Below the pieces are notes generated by a model. It was not told the origin of the DNA, ran no database searches, and was given only the letters and a program-made list of their open reading frames with translations. DNA of 64,000 bases from assembly GCA_036426205.1 (NCBI GenBank), contig CM071568.1, positions 52,386,066 through 52,450,065 on the forward strand, in the 5' to 3' direction. This document shows positions 21,642-32,599 of the stretch, piece by piece. Numbering within the stretch: the stretch's first letter is position 1; each line of letters starts with the position of its first letter. A program made the translations under genes and the position numbers. Origin of the DNA: Ascaphus truei. Its lineage: Eukaryota; Chordata; Amphibia; Anura; Ascaphidae.

Positions 21642-21683
21642 GTCCCTGATGAAGAAAACTGCGGTTTTCGAAACGCGTAGGAC
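21642..21683 (+). ncRNA. hammerhead-like ribozyme motif (copy A, best core)
   Basis: Helix I is GTCC (21642-21645) with GGAC (21680-21683). The core CTGATGA (21646-21652) is exact, followed by one extra A. Helix II is GAAAAC/GTTTTC (21654-21659, 21664-21669), perfect, with loop TGCG. GAA (21670-21672) is exact. Helix III is the palindrome ACGCGT (21673-21678), and the cleavage-site A is 21679, after U. This matches a type I hammerhead apart from the A inserted between the core and helix II. Minimal hammerheads of this kind are known from Penelope-like elements. Activity here is untested. Confidence 0.65.
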
Positions 21684-22128
21684 ATTCTTGCCAACAGCTC
21701 TACCTTTCAACCAGTACTTTACTGCGCGAGCTGATAGACTGAACGGCGCCGAAATCGGCGACTCCCAGCGGTGACGTCATCCACTAGGAAGTGCTGCACA
21801 CGGAGGGGAGTGAGAGTATTCAGCTGGTGTTCAGCCATTCTCAGAACAAACACTGTATGGGCCAGCAGCTCCCGTTCAACTCATGCTCTGGGGAGCAAGG
21901 ACGCACAGAGGCTTTCCATCTGCCCTACTGAAATCCTGCCGCAGAGCCATCAGCAATTCTACCCCTGTGAGGACATCTGTTCCAGTCATTTGAGGCGTTG
22001 GGTAACATATCCCGAAACTGCTTGTTTTAACTGCACTGATGTACGCACAATACTCACCCAATAATTTGTTCATGTTAATATAATTTTGTAATTGCACTAT
22101 GAGCGTTGTGCGCTGTGTCTTTTTTGTA

Positions 22129-24270
22129 ATCATCCTGCCGAGGCTTATCTCTCCGGACCAAGTTGGCTTTATTACAAATAGACAGGCGGCCGACAACACC
22201 AGATGGATTGTAGATATAATTGATTTCGTGGAAGCCAGTGGGGTCCAGAGCGTGGTCCTAAGCCTAGATGCAGAGAAAGCCTTTGACAGGATTGACTGGC
22301 CATACTTGGAGTCCACGCTTGGAGCATTTGGGTTTGGAGGCAAATTCCAGAGGGCAATAAAAGCGCTTTACAACGCGCCTGCAGCGCGGGTGGTCCACCA
22401 GGGGTTTCACTCAGAGCTGTTTCCAATTAAAAGTGGTACAAGACAAGGATGCCTGCTATCACCCTTGCTGTTCGCCCTATGCATTGAACCACTGGCAGCC
22501 CAAATTCGTAGCAACACGGATATCACTGGAGTACAAATACACTCACAAGAACACAAAGTGGCTTTGTACGCAGACGATATCATTCTAACCCTGACTAGGC
22601 CGCTAATCTCGCTACCTAACCTGTTCGGGCTTCTAGAGCAATTTGCCCAGATCTCGGGGTTTAATATAAATCAAGCAAAATCAGAGGCACTAAGCCTTAA
22701 TATCCCCCGAGAGATGGAGAAGCTGATTGAACTCAACTTTGAGTTTAAATGGCGACCCTCCTCCATAAGATACCTAGGGGTGTATATCACAAAAAAGATA
22801 GGCTCATATATCAAGCAAATTACCCCAGTCTATTGAAAACTCTAAAAAAGGAATTACAAGACTGGGCAGCATATGGTATCTCATGGCTAGGATGGATCTA
22901 TAGCGTCAAGATGAATATCCTCCCCCGGATTCTATACCTGTTTCAGACTCTCCCGGTACCCGTGGTACGGGCAGATATCATGGAACTACAAAAAGCGATC
23001 TCGAAATTTATATGGAAGGGGAAAAAACCACAGATAAACGCCAAATTGATGCAGAAGGCTAAGGAGGGGGGGGGGTCTAGCTGTCCCGAGCATTATGTCC
23101 TATTACAAAGCGGCGCAATTGTGCCAAATCACACAGTGGCACGGAGACCCGGAGCTTAGGCGGTGGGTGGCACTGGAGAAGGAGATGTGCGCCCCTCTTG
23201 AGCTCGGGGACCTAATCTGGTACCCGAGGATACGGGTGATGGACATAAACAAACCACTGACCTCTGTGCTCAACTCGCTCTCGGTCTGGGAGGCGTCTAA
23301 AATTAGCCGCTCGCTAACCTCCAAACATACGCTTATGGCCCCCTTATATGGTAATCCGAATTTTGCTCCTGTACTAGCGGGCAAGAGTTTCCCATTGTGG
23401 CGCAAATTGGGTCTGAGGAGGTTGAAGGATCTGGAGGGCAGCAACACAATTAAATCATTCGAGCTATTAAAGTCAGAAACGGACATCCCCAACACAGACT
23501 TTATTAGGTACCTCCAGATCCGGGCATTTTATAACACACACCCGGTGAGACCACCGCTAATAAAGTTTGAACGGCTCTGCGTGAGGGGTACAGACACGCG
23601 GGGACTGATCTCTGCCTTGTACAGAGAGGTGGTCGGTGCTGACAAGGAGGATACAGACAGACCCAGATTTATGGCCCAATGGGAGTCAGATCTACAGGGC
23701 ACATTAGAGGACGAGGACTGGACAGCGATCTTCAGGGCAGCAGCTAGTAGCTCCATCTGCACGACATTAAAGGAGAACTCATATAAGGTAATGTTGCGCT
23801 GGTATCTCACCCCAGTTAGATTGGCTAAATTCGTCCCGGGCTCTTCCCCGCTCTGCCCTAGGCGGTGCGGGGAACGGGGGGACTTGGTACACATGCTGTG
23901 GTCTTGCCCGAAAATAGTACCGGTTTGGATTCAGATTAGAGATTGGCTACAGAGGATCTTTTTGGGCCTCCAAATTACGCTTGACCCGTGGCTGTTTTTA
24001 CTAAGCAAACCCACAGAGGAGGTTTTGCGCTTGGGGAACAAATTAATAGCACACTTTGCAACGGCTATGAGGTGTGAGACCGCAGCATTGTGGAATCAGA
24101 ACGCAGTTCCATCAATAGCAAAGATCAGGAATAGAATTTGGTTCATATGCCGGATGGAAAAATTAACGAGCCTAGTTAATTACTCCGGTGACAAATTCCA
24201 AAAAGTCTGGCTGCCTTGGCTGGCCCAGACAGACATCCGAGGGGTGACTGATACCACAATTTGGCTATGA
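22129..24270 (+). pseudogene. L1 ORF2: RT and C-terminal domain half
   Basis: The frame resumes with LPRLISPDQVGFITNRQAAD and continues with SLDAEKAFDRIDW, SGTRQGCLLSPLLFAL and ALYADDIILTL (YADD at 22567-22578, intact). A frameshift near 22790 leads into the frame with WLGWIYSVKMNILPRILYLF, and a second one in the G8 run at 23066-23073 leads into the last frame (23095-24270). That frame ends with the Cys/His motif CPRRCGERGDLVHMLWSCP (C-x3-C-x7-H-x4-C) of L1 proteins. Two indels and the PLE insertion disable it. Confidence 0.85.
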
Positions 24271-24691
24271 TTGAAGCAAGTGAGTTCTCCTTTGAGGGGG
24301 CCCGGGAGCGAGACGGGACGGGCGGACTGGACGTAGGGTTCACCTGGGTAGAAATAGTATAGCAGATGCAATACAGTACGAGTCGATGTGGTGGAGTAGT
24401 ACCGCGGACGTGGCAGTCAACCGGTGGCCACGGATAGAAGAAAAAAGGATGGAGAATCATCGCCTGACCCCTTCCCCCCCCGCCCCCCTCCTAACTCTCC
24501 CCTCCCCCACCTTCCTGCGTGGTCGTGTGTGTGTTGTTGTGATGTCTTGTCGTTTCCCCATCACGTCATCCGTTTAGTGTTGTACGTCCCAAAGAGTTTT
24601 TTGTTTGCGTACTATAAATGTTGACATTATTTTCTTTTACCATGTATGTATACAAAAACCAATAAAAAAGAAAGTTTAAAAAAAAAAAAAC

Positions 24692-25062
24692 AAGTGGAAT
24701 GCATTACCCATGGAGACTGTGATGGCAGATACATAGATTTGTTTTTAAAAAAAAAGGTTGGACATCTTTTTAGAAAGGAAAAGTATACAGGGATATACCA
24801 AATAAGTAAACATGGGAAGGATGTTGATCCAGGGAGTAATCTGATTGCCAATTCTTGGAGTCAGGAAGGAATGTATTTTTCCCCTTATGAGATATCATTG
24901 GATGATACAGTATGTCACTGGGGTTTTTAGTTTGCCTTCCTCTAGATCAATAAGTACAGATATAAGATAAAGTATCTGTTGTCTACATTTAGCAAAGGGT
25001 GAACTTGATGGACGCATGTCTTTTTTCAACCTCATCTACTATGTAACTATGTAACTTTGTAA
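24692..25062 (+). pseudogene. CR1-type LINE 3' end (continuation of 15680-16147)
   Basis: After the L1 poly(A) the CR1 frame picks up again: KWNALPMETVMAD, then (in the frame ending at 24930) DLFLKKKVGHLFRKEKYTGI and PGSNLIANSWSQEGMYFSP, a stop, and a 3' UTR ending in ATGTAAC-type microsatellite units (25041-25062: CTATGTAACTATGTAAC), as CR1 elements do. The first copy of the target duplication (24692-24700) belongs to this segment. Confidence 0.75.
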
Positions 25063-26675
25063 GTTAGGCACTGCTGTATGGAAACTCCCCTGAAGTTAAT
25101 TGGAGTTTCATCGCAAATAAAGAATAACCGACTCAAATACAGTTCCCATCCATAAATGTTAACTTTAGGGTCACAAGTCACACAGCTGTGTCTGAGATGT
25201 CATTGAACTAATGGATAATAGCCAAACATTAGTCATATTTTATTGTCCTATTAACATATGCTTTAAAAACTGTCACATAAATGTGAACAGTCCTGTTTTT
25301 GTCACGTTATAGTTGTATAGAAACAGATTTGCTACCTAGCATATTTTGGTTTTGGTCCTGTACGTAAAGTTCCCTTTTATGAACTACAATTGTTTTTCTC
25401 ACATGACTCACATTACTTTTATGACTGAAGATAGCTAATAAAAACCTTGTTTATTGTCTAGAAAATAAGTCCTAAAAATCCTACATGACAGAGGTACTGT
25501 AACCTATAATATAACTAAGTAAATATATAATACTGTAGTTTAAAAATAAATCGCGGTGATCATAGAATAGAAAATAGAATAAGTTAATCTGATACAAACA
25601 TCCCAATTGCACAACCAATTTTATGTGTTTGCAAGTGCTTAGAATATGTTCATGAAGGAAAAATGTTTTTTTATTGGGATTGAACCACAATCTGATTTAT
25701 AAAAGATACTCCCCTAAGAGAAACTGTAATTTCATTTGCAAAGCATTCAACAAAAAAACATTGGTAATGTTCTTACTTTTGAACTCTTGTAGCAGCATGT
25801 TGAGTTCCAATAAGCCACACTAGCATAAAATAAAATGTTTATATTGTACAATATTTCAGCCTCGTAACTGAATGGAATACAACGGGAATATAGCCACTCA
25901 ATAACACCTACTGCTCTTAGGCACTCATTTAAAAAATCATTTTAAATGTCTAATACACATTGGGATTACAGCTTAATAACTGACAAACTATAAATCACTT
26001 GCTTTATTTCTCCACAATAAAGTCCATCTGCAATCCATATTTATTTCACATTAATAGTTACCATGGAACAATTGCATTAATTGTTCATGTCGTATAGTGC
26101 ACAAAAAACGAGATATTTCCATACAGATTGGTCTGAAGAAGCATGTGCCTAGGTAGGGGCATGCAGAACATTAATTGTTCCCACCGTCAACAGAAATTAC
26201 ACAATTTAGCTCCTTTTAAAAAGCAGAACAAACAATGACAACAATGGCAAAGGATGCTCACCTACACCTACACCCCAGGGTGTTTTCAAAGACACTGAGA
26301 AGTATTCATAAAAAATCTCCCAGCTGGGAAAGGCTTGTGCGAAGAAGAGAATCCTATTGAAAGCAATGATTGCTTTGCTTCTATCCCTCACAAGTATAAT
26401 CAACGTGTATATAATAGTTTCTTTGAATCTATTTATAATTCAAAATGATTGAAAATAAAAGGCTTGTTCTTCACGAAGCATAGTGTGAATCAAAATACGT
26501 TTTATCTCCTGCTGAGTTTACTATCTGCTTGCATCTGTGTTTAAGCAACTATAAACATGATAAAATTGGGGAAAAGAAGTCTCACGGAGGTAAATAACCT
26601 GTATGTGCGGCCAACACAATAGGTAAAGATACAAAGTGAAAAACAGGGGAATCCCCCAGAAAAAGGTCAATTAGA
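25063..26675. other. unclassified AT-rich DNA
   Basis: No coding family, repeat or RNA was recognised. All frames are under about 70 codons and are not convincing. Confidence 0.4.
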
Positions 26676-26866
26676 GTTCTACTTGCAACAGTCTTCTAGA
26701 AAAAAAAACTAATTTATTTCATGATCAGTGGAAAGTACAGTACAACGTTTTAGGTCCAACATGGACCTTTCCCCATGTTGGACATGAAACATTGTACTCT
26801 CCACTGTTCCTGAAATAAATTAGATTTTTTTTTCTTCAAGACTGTTGTCAGTAAAGCTCTACTTCA
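26676..26866. repeat. ~90-bp-arm hairpin repeat
   Basis: 26676-26766 is complementary to 26775-26866: GCAACAGTCTTC / GAAGACTGTTG at the outer ends, CTAATTTATTTCA / TGAAATAAATTAG inside, and AGGTCCAACATGG / CCATGTTGGACAT at the centre. On the minus strand the inner part contains GGTCC, AUGUU and GGACC, then UAAAACGUUG, which recalls the helix II, GAA and ACGU helix III order of the PLE hammerhead-like motifs, with a poor core. It may be a tiny retroelement derivative. Confidence 0.55.
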
Positions 26867-29526
26867 TTTTTTTTCTGGGTGATTTCCCAGTTTTTCATGT
26901 TGTATCTGTGTTTAAGCAGCAATCCCACCCAAATTTTTTTATCCATGATCCCCTGACCACCATCTGTTTTGACACAAAACAACTACAAACATGGCCACAG
27001 GGTCACAAGGAGCATTTTTTCAATGGAGCGAGAATTGTAGCCTGGTCACGATCTGGAAACAGGGGGTGCATGGAGATTTTGGGGTCATGGATCAACTCCA
27101 AGAGACAACACAGTTTAGGTACAGTAAGTTACAGTAAACTTAAAAAAGAAATGTGAGTAGCGTGGACTGCTGCTTAAATGTAGTGAAGTTATTGAGCAGG
27201 CTGGGTTGGGCCAAATAAAATAAATACAAATATATGTGTAATACATTGTGGCTAAAGTACAAAGATAGAAGAAATAATTCTAAAATGTTCAATACATACT
27301 TACATTAAATTGGATTGTCCATTGTGCATCAGACATGCACGTATTTTTGTTTCAAGAAAACCTTGATACATGCAGCTACCAATATTTGTACCTTTATGTG
27401 ATTCAACAAAGCAAAAAAGGTGCTGAAGGGAAGAACAAATAAATAGAAATATTGCATACAGTATTTGAAATAACCTTTATGGAGAGGGTGCTGAAATAGC
27501 TTGGTACGATAATACTGAATCTCAACAATTTGATGTGAATGTAACGGGAGGGGGGGGGGGTCGGGAAATTATGCTTTGACCCTCGCAATATGGATCTACC
27601 TCAGGAAACTTTTTTTTCCAGTGGACAAGGATGTTATTACTGTATGTCTTAAGGATTTGAACATTTTTTGGCTGCCTATATCGATTAAGCAAAACAACTG
27701 ATCAAAGATGGTTTTTTTCCCCCCCTATCATTAGCTTAAAAAAGAAATTATGTTTGGTTTGGTTGTCCATGTGGAATAGTTCCAGCGAGGTAGGAGAACC
27801 TGAACATTCTTGAGGCTTTCATCTGGCATAAGAAAGCACATTTTTCTTTAACTCACTCATTATTTATACTGTATTTGTGTGTTTCTTTAATTATTTTTAA
27901 CCCTTCTATGCTAGCCTGCAAGGTACAGGTGTAAAAAAAAGCACCAGATCTATCAAAGCAAAAAGTCCCATTGATTTAATTTCTTTCTTTTAGAAATATT
28001 AATCTGCTATTTGTATTACCAATTTAGCACCATGGAGAGCAACAAATAATGATCAATACACTGTGTGGTGACTGTTGTGTGAATGAGTTAGTAACCATCT
28101 TATGGTGCAACCCAAAAATTGATGCCTAAAGGGAAACAACAAACAAATTTTTTTTTTTTAGATTCCTTTACGGCACTTTCATACATACTTACAATGCACA
28201 GAGTTGGGCAATAATAAAAACATATTTGCCCTTTCCAATTATTGAAGTTGTACTGTAAGCTTTCAAAAATACTTTTATTATCATTAAATATAGCCATAGA
28301 AGTGGAAGACAATGGCAAATACTAAATCATGTAAGTGGCTTGTGGTGACCATCAAACGGAAAAATCTTACCAAGACAATAGAGGCTTTATAAAATGTAAC
28401 GCAAGAAAGGTTGGAAGCTGTAGTAATTATCTCACAAGTCAGCTACATCAACTGCTAAAGTTAATCGAAGCACAGTCACCTCCAGTCTTAGGGTTTCCCT
28501 TAGGGTTTCCGCTAGCTAACGGTTGGATTTTCCATTTCTATCATTCTACCTTTCTCTTGACAATTGTTGCTAAGGCCTTTAAAAAACCAAAGCAAGAAAA
28601 TATAAATTTTATGCACCATTCTTTATAATACAATTACTGACATACAGTATCAATGAGTAAAAGCAGCAATCCTCCCTAAATAACCATGCTTTTTTTTCAG
28701 GATTGAACTGAGGGGTCCTGCTGAGCTGTAATGGGCTATTGTTTTAATCTGGAAACACCAAGGTTGAAGCCGTTTTTTGTATCTCGTTGAGAGAGAGTTA
28801 AACACAGTGACAACGCTGGTTGGAATCTTATGAACCAAGGGTTACCAGAGCTTAAAATAGTACAGTTCTGCACCGAGGGACTCATTGGTAACCATCCTAA
28901 AAAAATGGGGGGTAAAAAAAGGTTAGGGGGCGAGGGTTGTGCTTTAAGAATTGTCATTTGATATAAAGATTTCAGTTTATTGAGTTGAATGTAATTGCAT
29001 GAATATAAGTCAATTTATAATCTACTTTTATCAGATCGGTCAGGATATTCAGATTATGTAGACATTTCTGCCCAGCAAGCATCACTAATTCATCATACTG
29101 TATGTAGATTTCTTGCAGTGCCAAGATCTACAGAGAAAGAGAGAATATCAGACATCGCAATTAAACCAAAGAGGAACACTGATGAGCTGCTAATGCAGAG
29201 AATGAAAGCATGAAGTTCCCTAGATGCAAAATGTGGACCCTAATATAAAACATACCTGTTTTTGATTGATATAAAAATTTTACAAAGGCTTTTTTTTAAA
29301 TACTTGATAAGATGTGGATGACTCTTGTTAAATAATAGCTGATGTACATACACTGTATCAGTATTTTATAATTGCTTATAGTGCACCACCTTTATATATA
29401 GTTAGTAATAACATACTAAATTTGACTTAAGCGGGGTACATTTTGGATATACTATATCAAGTGTTCCTAAACTTGGCACCTGCTGAAGATAGGCTTCATC
29501 CTAATTATTAATTATGCTATTTGCTA

Positions 29527-29530
<4 letters not shown>
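26867..29530. other. unclassified AT-rich DNA
   Basis: No recognised gene. There is a G10 run at 27551-27560 and a tandem pair TTAGGGTTTCC at about 28488-28509. Small frames (for example 28995-29213) show no family signature. Confidence 0.4.
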
Positions 29531-29582
<52 letters not shown>

Positions 29583-29593
29583 CTCTCTCTCTC
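29531..29593. repeat. (CT)n microsatellite
   Basis: About 50 bp of uninterrupted CT dinucleotides, then AAT and a further short CT run. It is likely polymorphic in length. Confidence 0.95.
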
Positions 29594-29742
29594 GTTAATT
29601 TATTAAGTTAGAATTTATATTGGAAAATGATTAGCTGCAATGATAAGAAATTAAATACAGCCAGGTGTACTGTATACATGTTTTAAACCTTGTATGTTTA
29701 ATGTCTGCTGAGTTGAATAGTGTTTTGTCTTGAGTTTGAATT

Positions 29743-29754
29743 AAAAGGTTAATT
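29743..29754 (+). repeat. target-site duplication of L1 copy 2 (left)
   Basis: AAAAGGTTAATT is repeated at 32305-32316, right after the poly(A) of the L1. Because the poly(A) overlaps the first A residues, the true duplication may be 8-12 bp. Confidence 0.7.
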
Positions 29755-32304
29755 TAACTCATTCATGGAGGGCAACCCAATCCCCCCATCAATGACGCAG
29801 GCCAACATAGCCATAATCCACAAAGAGGGTAGGGACCCATTGCTCTGTGGGAGTTACCGACCAATCTCTCTACTAAACAACGATCTTAAGCTTTACAGCA
29901 AAATCCTGGCAAATAGACTGAATCCGATATTACCGAGATTAATACACAACGACCAGGTGGGGTTTGTCTCAGGCAGACAAGCCTCAGATAACACCCGCAA
30001 AATTATCAATATCGTTGATCATGCCCACCTCACAGCTACCAAAGCGGTTTTGTTAAACTTAGATGCAGAGAAGGTGTTCGACAGAATCGATTGGCTATTT
30101 CTTTACAAAACAATGCAGAAATTCGGCTTCAAAGAGGAATACCTAGAGGGGGTCCGAGCGCTATACCGCAGCCCAACTGCGGTGGTGAAACTCCAGAGCG
30201 GATCTGCTAAGAAATTCAGTATAACAAATGGAACAAGACAGGGTTGCCCCCTATCTCCCCTCCTGTTCGCCTTAACAATTGAACCTTTGGCGTCTAGAAT
30301 ACGAGACAACATAAACATACAGGGGGTACAGATTGGCGGAAAAAACTATAAAGTCTCGTTATTCGCAGATGATGTTACCCTAACGTTAACACAACCCCAG
30401 ATCTCTCTCCCCAATCTCCACAAGGAATTAAGAGAATTTGGTAAAATATCAGGTTATAAAATCAATAGTGACAAATCAGAAGCCCTCAACCTAAATTTAT
30501 CAGAGCCAGAGATGCACACATTGAAACAAAACTTTAATTATAAGTGGAGCCCTTCATACATCAAATACCTGGGAGTACATGTATCAAAGAACTACGTCTC
30601 TCTCTACCAAAAAAACTACCCAAACCTCTTTAAGAAAATTAAAAAAGACCTGGATAATTTGGAAAACTACCAGATCTCATGGATCGGGAGGATGATCTCA
30701 GTAAAAATGAATATACTCCCTAGATTATTATACTTCTTCCAGACACTCCCGATCCATATTCCTGGCTCTGAACTAAAAACTATCCAGAATAAAAAATTTC
30801 AATTTATCTGGCAAGGGAAGAGACCCAGGGTATCTAGGTCGGTTCTTATGGCGCCCAGGACAAAAGGAGGATTGAGGGTCCCAGATATAGCTAAATATTA
30901 TCAGGCAGCCCATTTAAGACAGCGGTCATGTGGAACTCGGACCCAGACCAGCTCTGTTGGCTAGCAATTGAATTTCAATACTCCAGAACGCCTTCTCTGC
31001 CAGCTTATCTTTGGTGCGGTGACAGGGGCACTGATATGGCGCCTAAATTCAAACTGGGAGCGATGAGACACACTTGGGATATATGGACAAAAACTAAAAT
31101 TGAATACAAGCTCTCCTCCCTCATTTCCCAGCTAACCCCACTATTCAACAATCCAAAATTCCCTCCAGGATACGAGACTAAACAATTTGACATATTCAAA
31201 TCATTGGGGATCAGGGTGATCGCGGATCTGCTGAGCGACGGACAGTTCCTGAGTCTCCAAGAATTACTCACCAAATTGAAGGTACCTCACCTAGATATAT
31301 TCAAATTTCTCCAAATTCGACACTTCTTACAAAAAATGTCCCCAATGTTGAAATTTCCCCCTCCCACAAAATTCGAGAAACTGTGCCAGGACGGAGCACA
31401 TCAAAAAGGTCTAATAACGCAAATATATGCTGGCATGGAGAATCCAGCTAATCCAACCGCACATGACTATATGCTCAAGTGGGCAGCGGAATTCAACATA
31501 GTTATAGACCGGGAGGACTGGGAAGACATATGGGACGCGGCCTCAGGAACATCCATATGTACCACGGTGAAGGAGAATGTTTACAAAATAATGTATCACT
31601 GGTATCTTACCCCAGTGAGACTAAAGCAAATCTACCCTCTAGCATCGGATCTATGCTGGAGAGGCTGTGGACATAGAGGGGACATGGCCCATATCTGGTG
31701 GCTATGTCCAGAGATTCAAAAATACTGGCTTATAATACAAGATTTAATAAAAGAGATCACAGGTCCCACAATCCCTATGGATCCACTGACTTTCATACTG
31801 GGCAGACCGATAGAGGAGATCGATCGCCCAGTATGGAAATTAATCTCCTTTATTCTGACAGCAGCAAGATGCTCGGTAGCATACTCCTGGAAGAAGACAG
31901 CGCCCCCCACAAAGCACCAGGTGAAAAATAGACTCAATGAGGTAATGAGGATGGAAAAACTTACGGCTTTTCTAAAGCGATCTACCGAAGGGTTTTTATA
32001 AAATCTGGGAACCCTGGATAATTCACTAGAAAGACTCAGAAAAGAATCCCTTGCACCATAACAGAAACAGAGATGACCACTCTCTCCCCCTCTCCTTCCC
32101 CTCCCCTCCCCAACCCCCCCACCTCTCTCTCACCATACTTTTTCTCTCTTTCTCCACACCTCATGGACCATAAAGTGGCCCTGAGTGTGCTTTCTCCCCC
32201 CCCCTAACCGAACAAGGAAAACCTATTTGTATTAGGCCAGAAATGTAATGTAACCCAATGTATGTATAAATGAATATGCCTAATAAAAACAGTTTGAAAA
32301 AAAA
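29755..32304 (+). mobile_element. L1-clade LINE, 5'-truncated (copy 2)
   Basis: The element starts inside the RT domain and runs to a poly(A) run at 32297-32308, with a matching duplication on both sides. It has the same domain order as the L1 at 16971-24691 but a clearly different sequence, so it belongs to another subfamily. 5' truncation is usual for L1 insertions primed on target DNA. Confidence 0.85.
29765..32001 (+). pseudogene. L1 ORF2, RT and C-terminal domain
   Basis: The first frame (29765-30964) reads IIHKEGRDPLLCGSYRPISL, NDQVGFVSGRQASDN, LNLDAEKVFDRIDW, NGTRQGCPLSPLLFAL and SLFADDVTLTL, with FADD at 30362-30373 and intact catalytic Asp pair. A frameshift near 30925 leads to 30928-32001, which ends with the zinc-knuckle-like motif CWRGCGHRGDMAHIWWLCPE. 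The endonuclease and the RT start are missing through 5' truncation. The copy is otherwise well preserved, with a single frameshift, so it is fairly young. Confidence 0.88.
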
Positions 32305-32316
32305 AAAAGGTTAATT

Positions 32317-32599
32317 AAATAGATAGCTAGTTAGTAAGACAATACAATGGAGATAGGTTTTAAAAGATTAAGAACATAGGATTAACTATAGTTAATTAGT
32401 GACAGAACAAATTGTGTTTTCTACATCAAAGTAAATTAAGGAATATTGGTTTAAACATTGATAATTGACTAAGAACTTTTTGAGCGGAGTGAGAAAAACA
32501 GGTATTGAGAAAAATGTATAAAGATTGCATTTTAGTTGATAGAATTCAGAATCATTGAACATCACCAAGCTATGAACAACTAAAGATTATCAACTCTAT
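32317..32599. other. unclassified AT-rich DNA
   Basis: Nothing recognised between the L1 poly(A)/duplication and the foldback element. Confidence 0.4.

Larger units (their letters stand above)
20741..22128 (+). mobile_element. Penelope-like retroelement nested in L1 (copy A)
   Basis: A 1388-bp insertion with a perfect 13-bp duplication. In order it holds a 12-bp direct repeat (GGATTAAAGGAT units near 20870-20900), an inverted-repeat arm (about 20890-20987), the C-terminus of the GIY-YIG nuclease (stop 21097-21099), the second inverted arm (21149-21245), about 350 bp of 3' DNA, a TATA-like box, a hammerhead-like motif and a tail with GAGCGTTGTGCGCTGTG. No RT is left. This is the best-bounded PLE in the window and supplies the family identity for the other hammerhead-bearing fragments. 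Confidence 0.8.
16971..24691 (+). mobile_element. L1-clade LINE, near full length, interrupted by a PLE
   Basis: A plus-strand element with a short GC-rich 5' end, an ORF1 remnant, a two-domain ORF2 and a 3' end with a poly(A) run (24678-24690). It is bounded by a 9-bp duplication, AAGTGGAAT. The span is 7.7 kb, or about 6.3 kb without the nested PLE at 20741-22128. ORF2 carries at least three frameshifts and ORF1 is deleted, so this copy is dead. It sits inside a CR1 element. Confidence 0.8.

Noticed and set aside
19074..24270. RT genes as a possible retron or defence system
   Set aside because: The endonuclease, poly(A), TSDs and L1-type C-terminal Cys/His motif show ordinary vertebrate LINE sequence.
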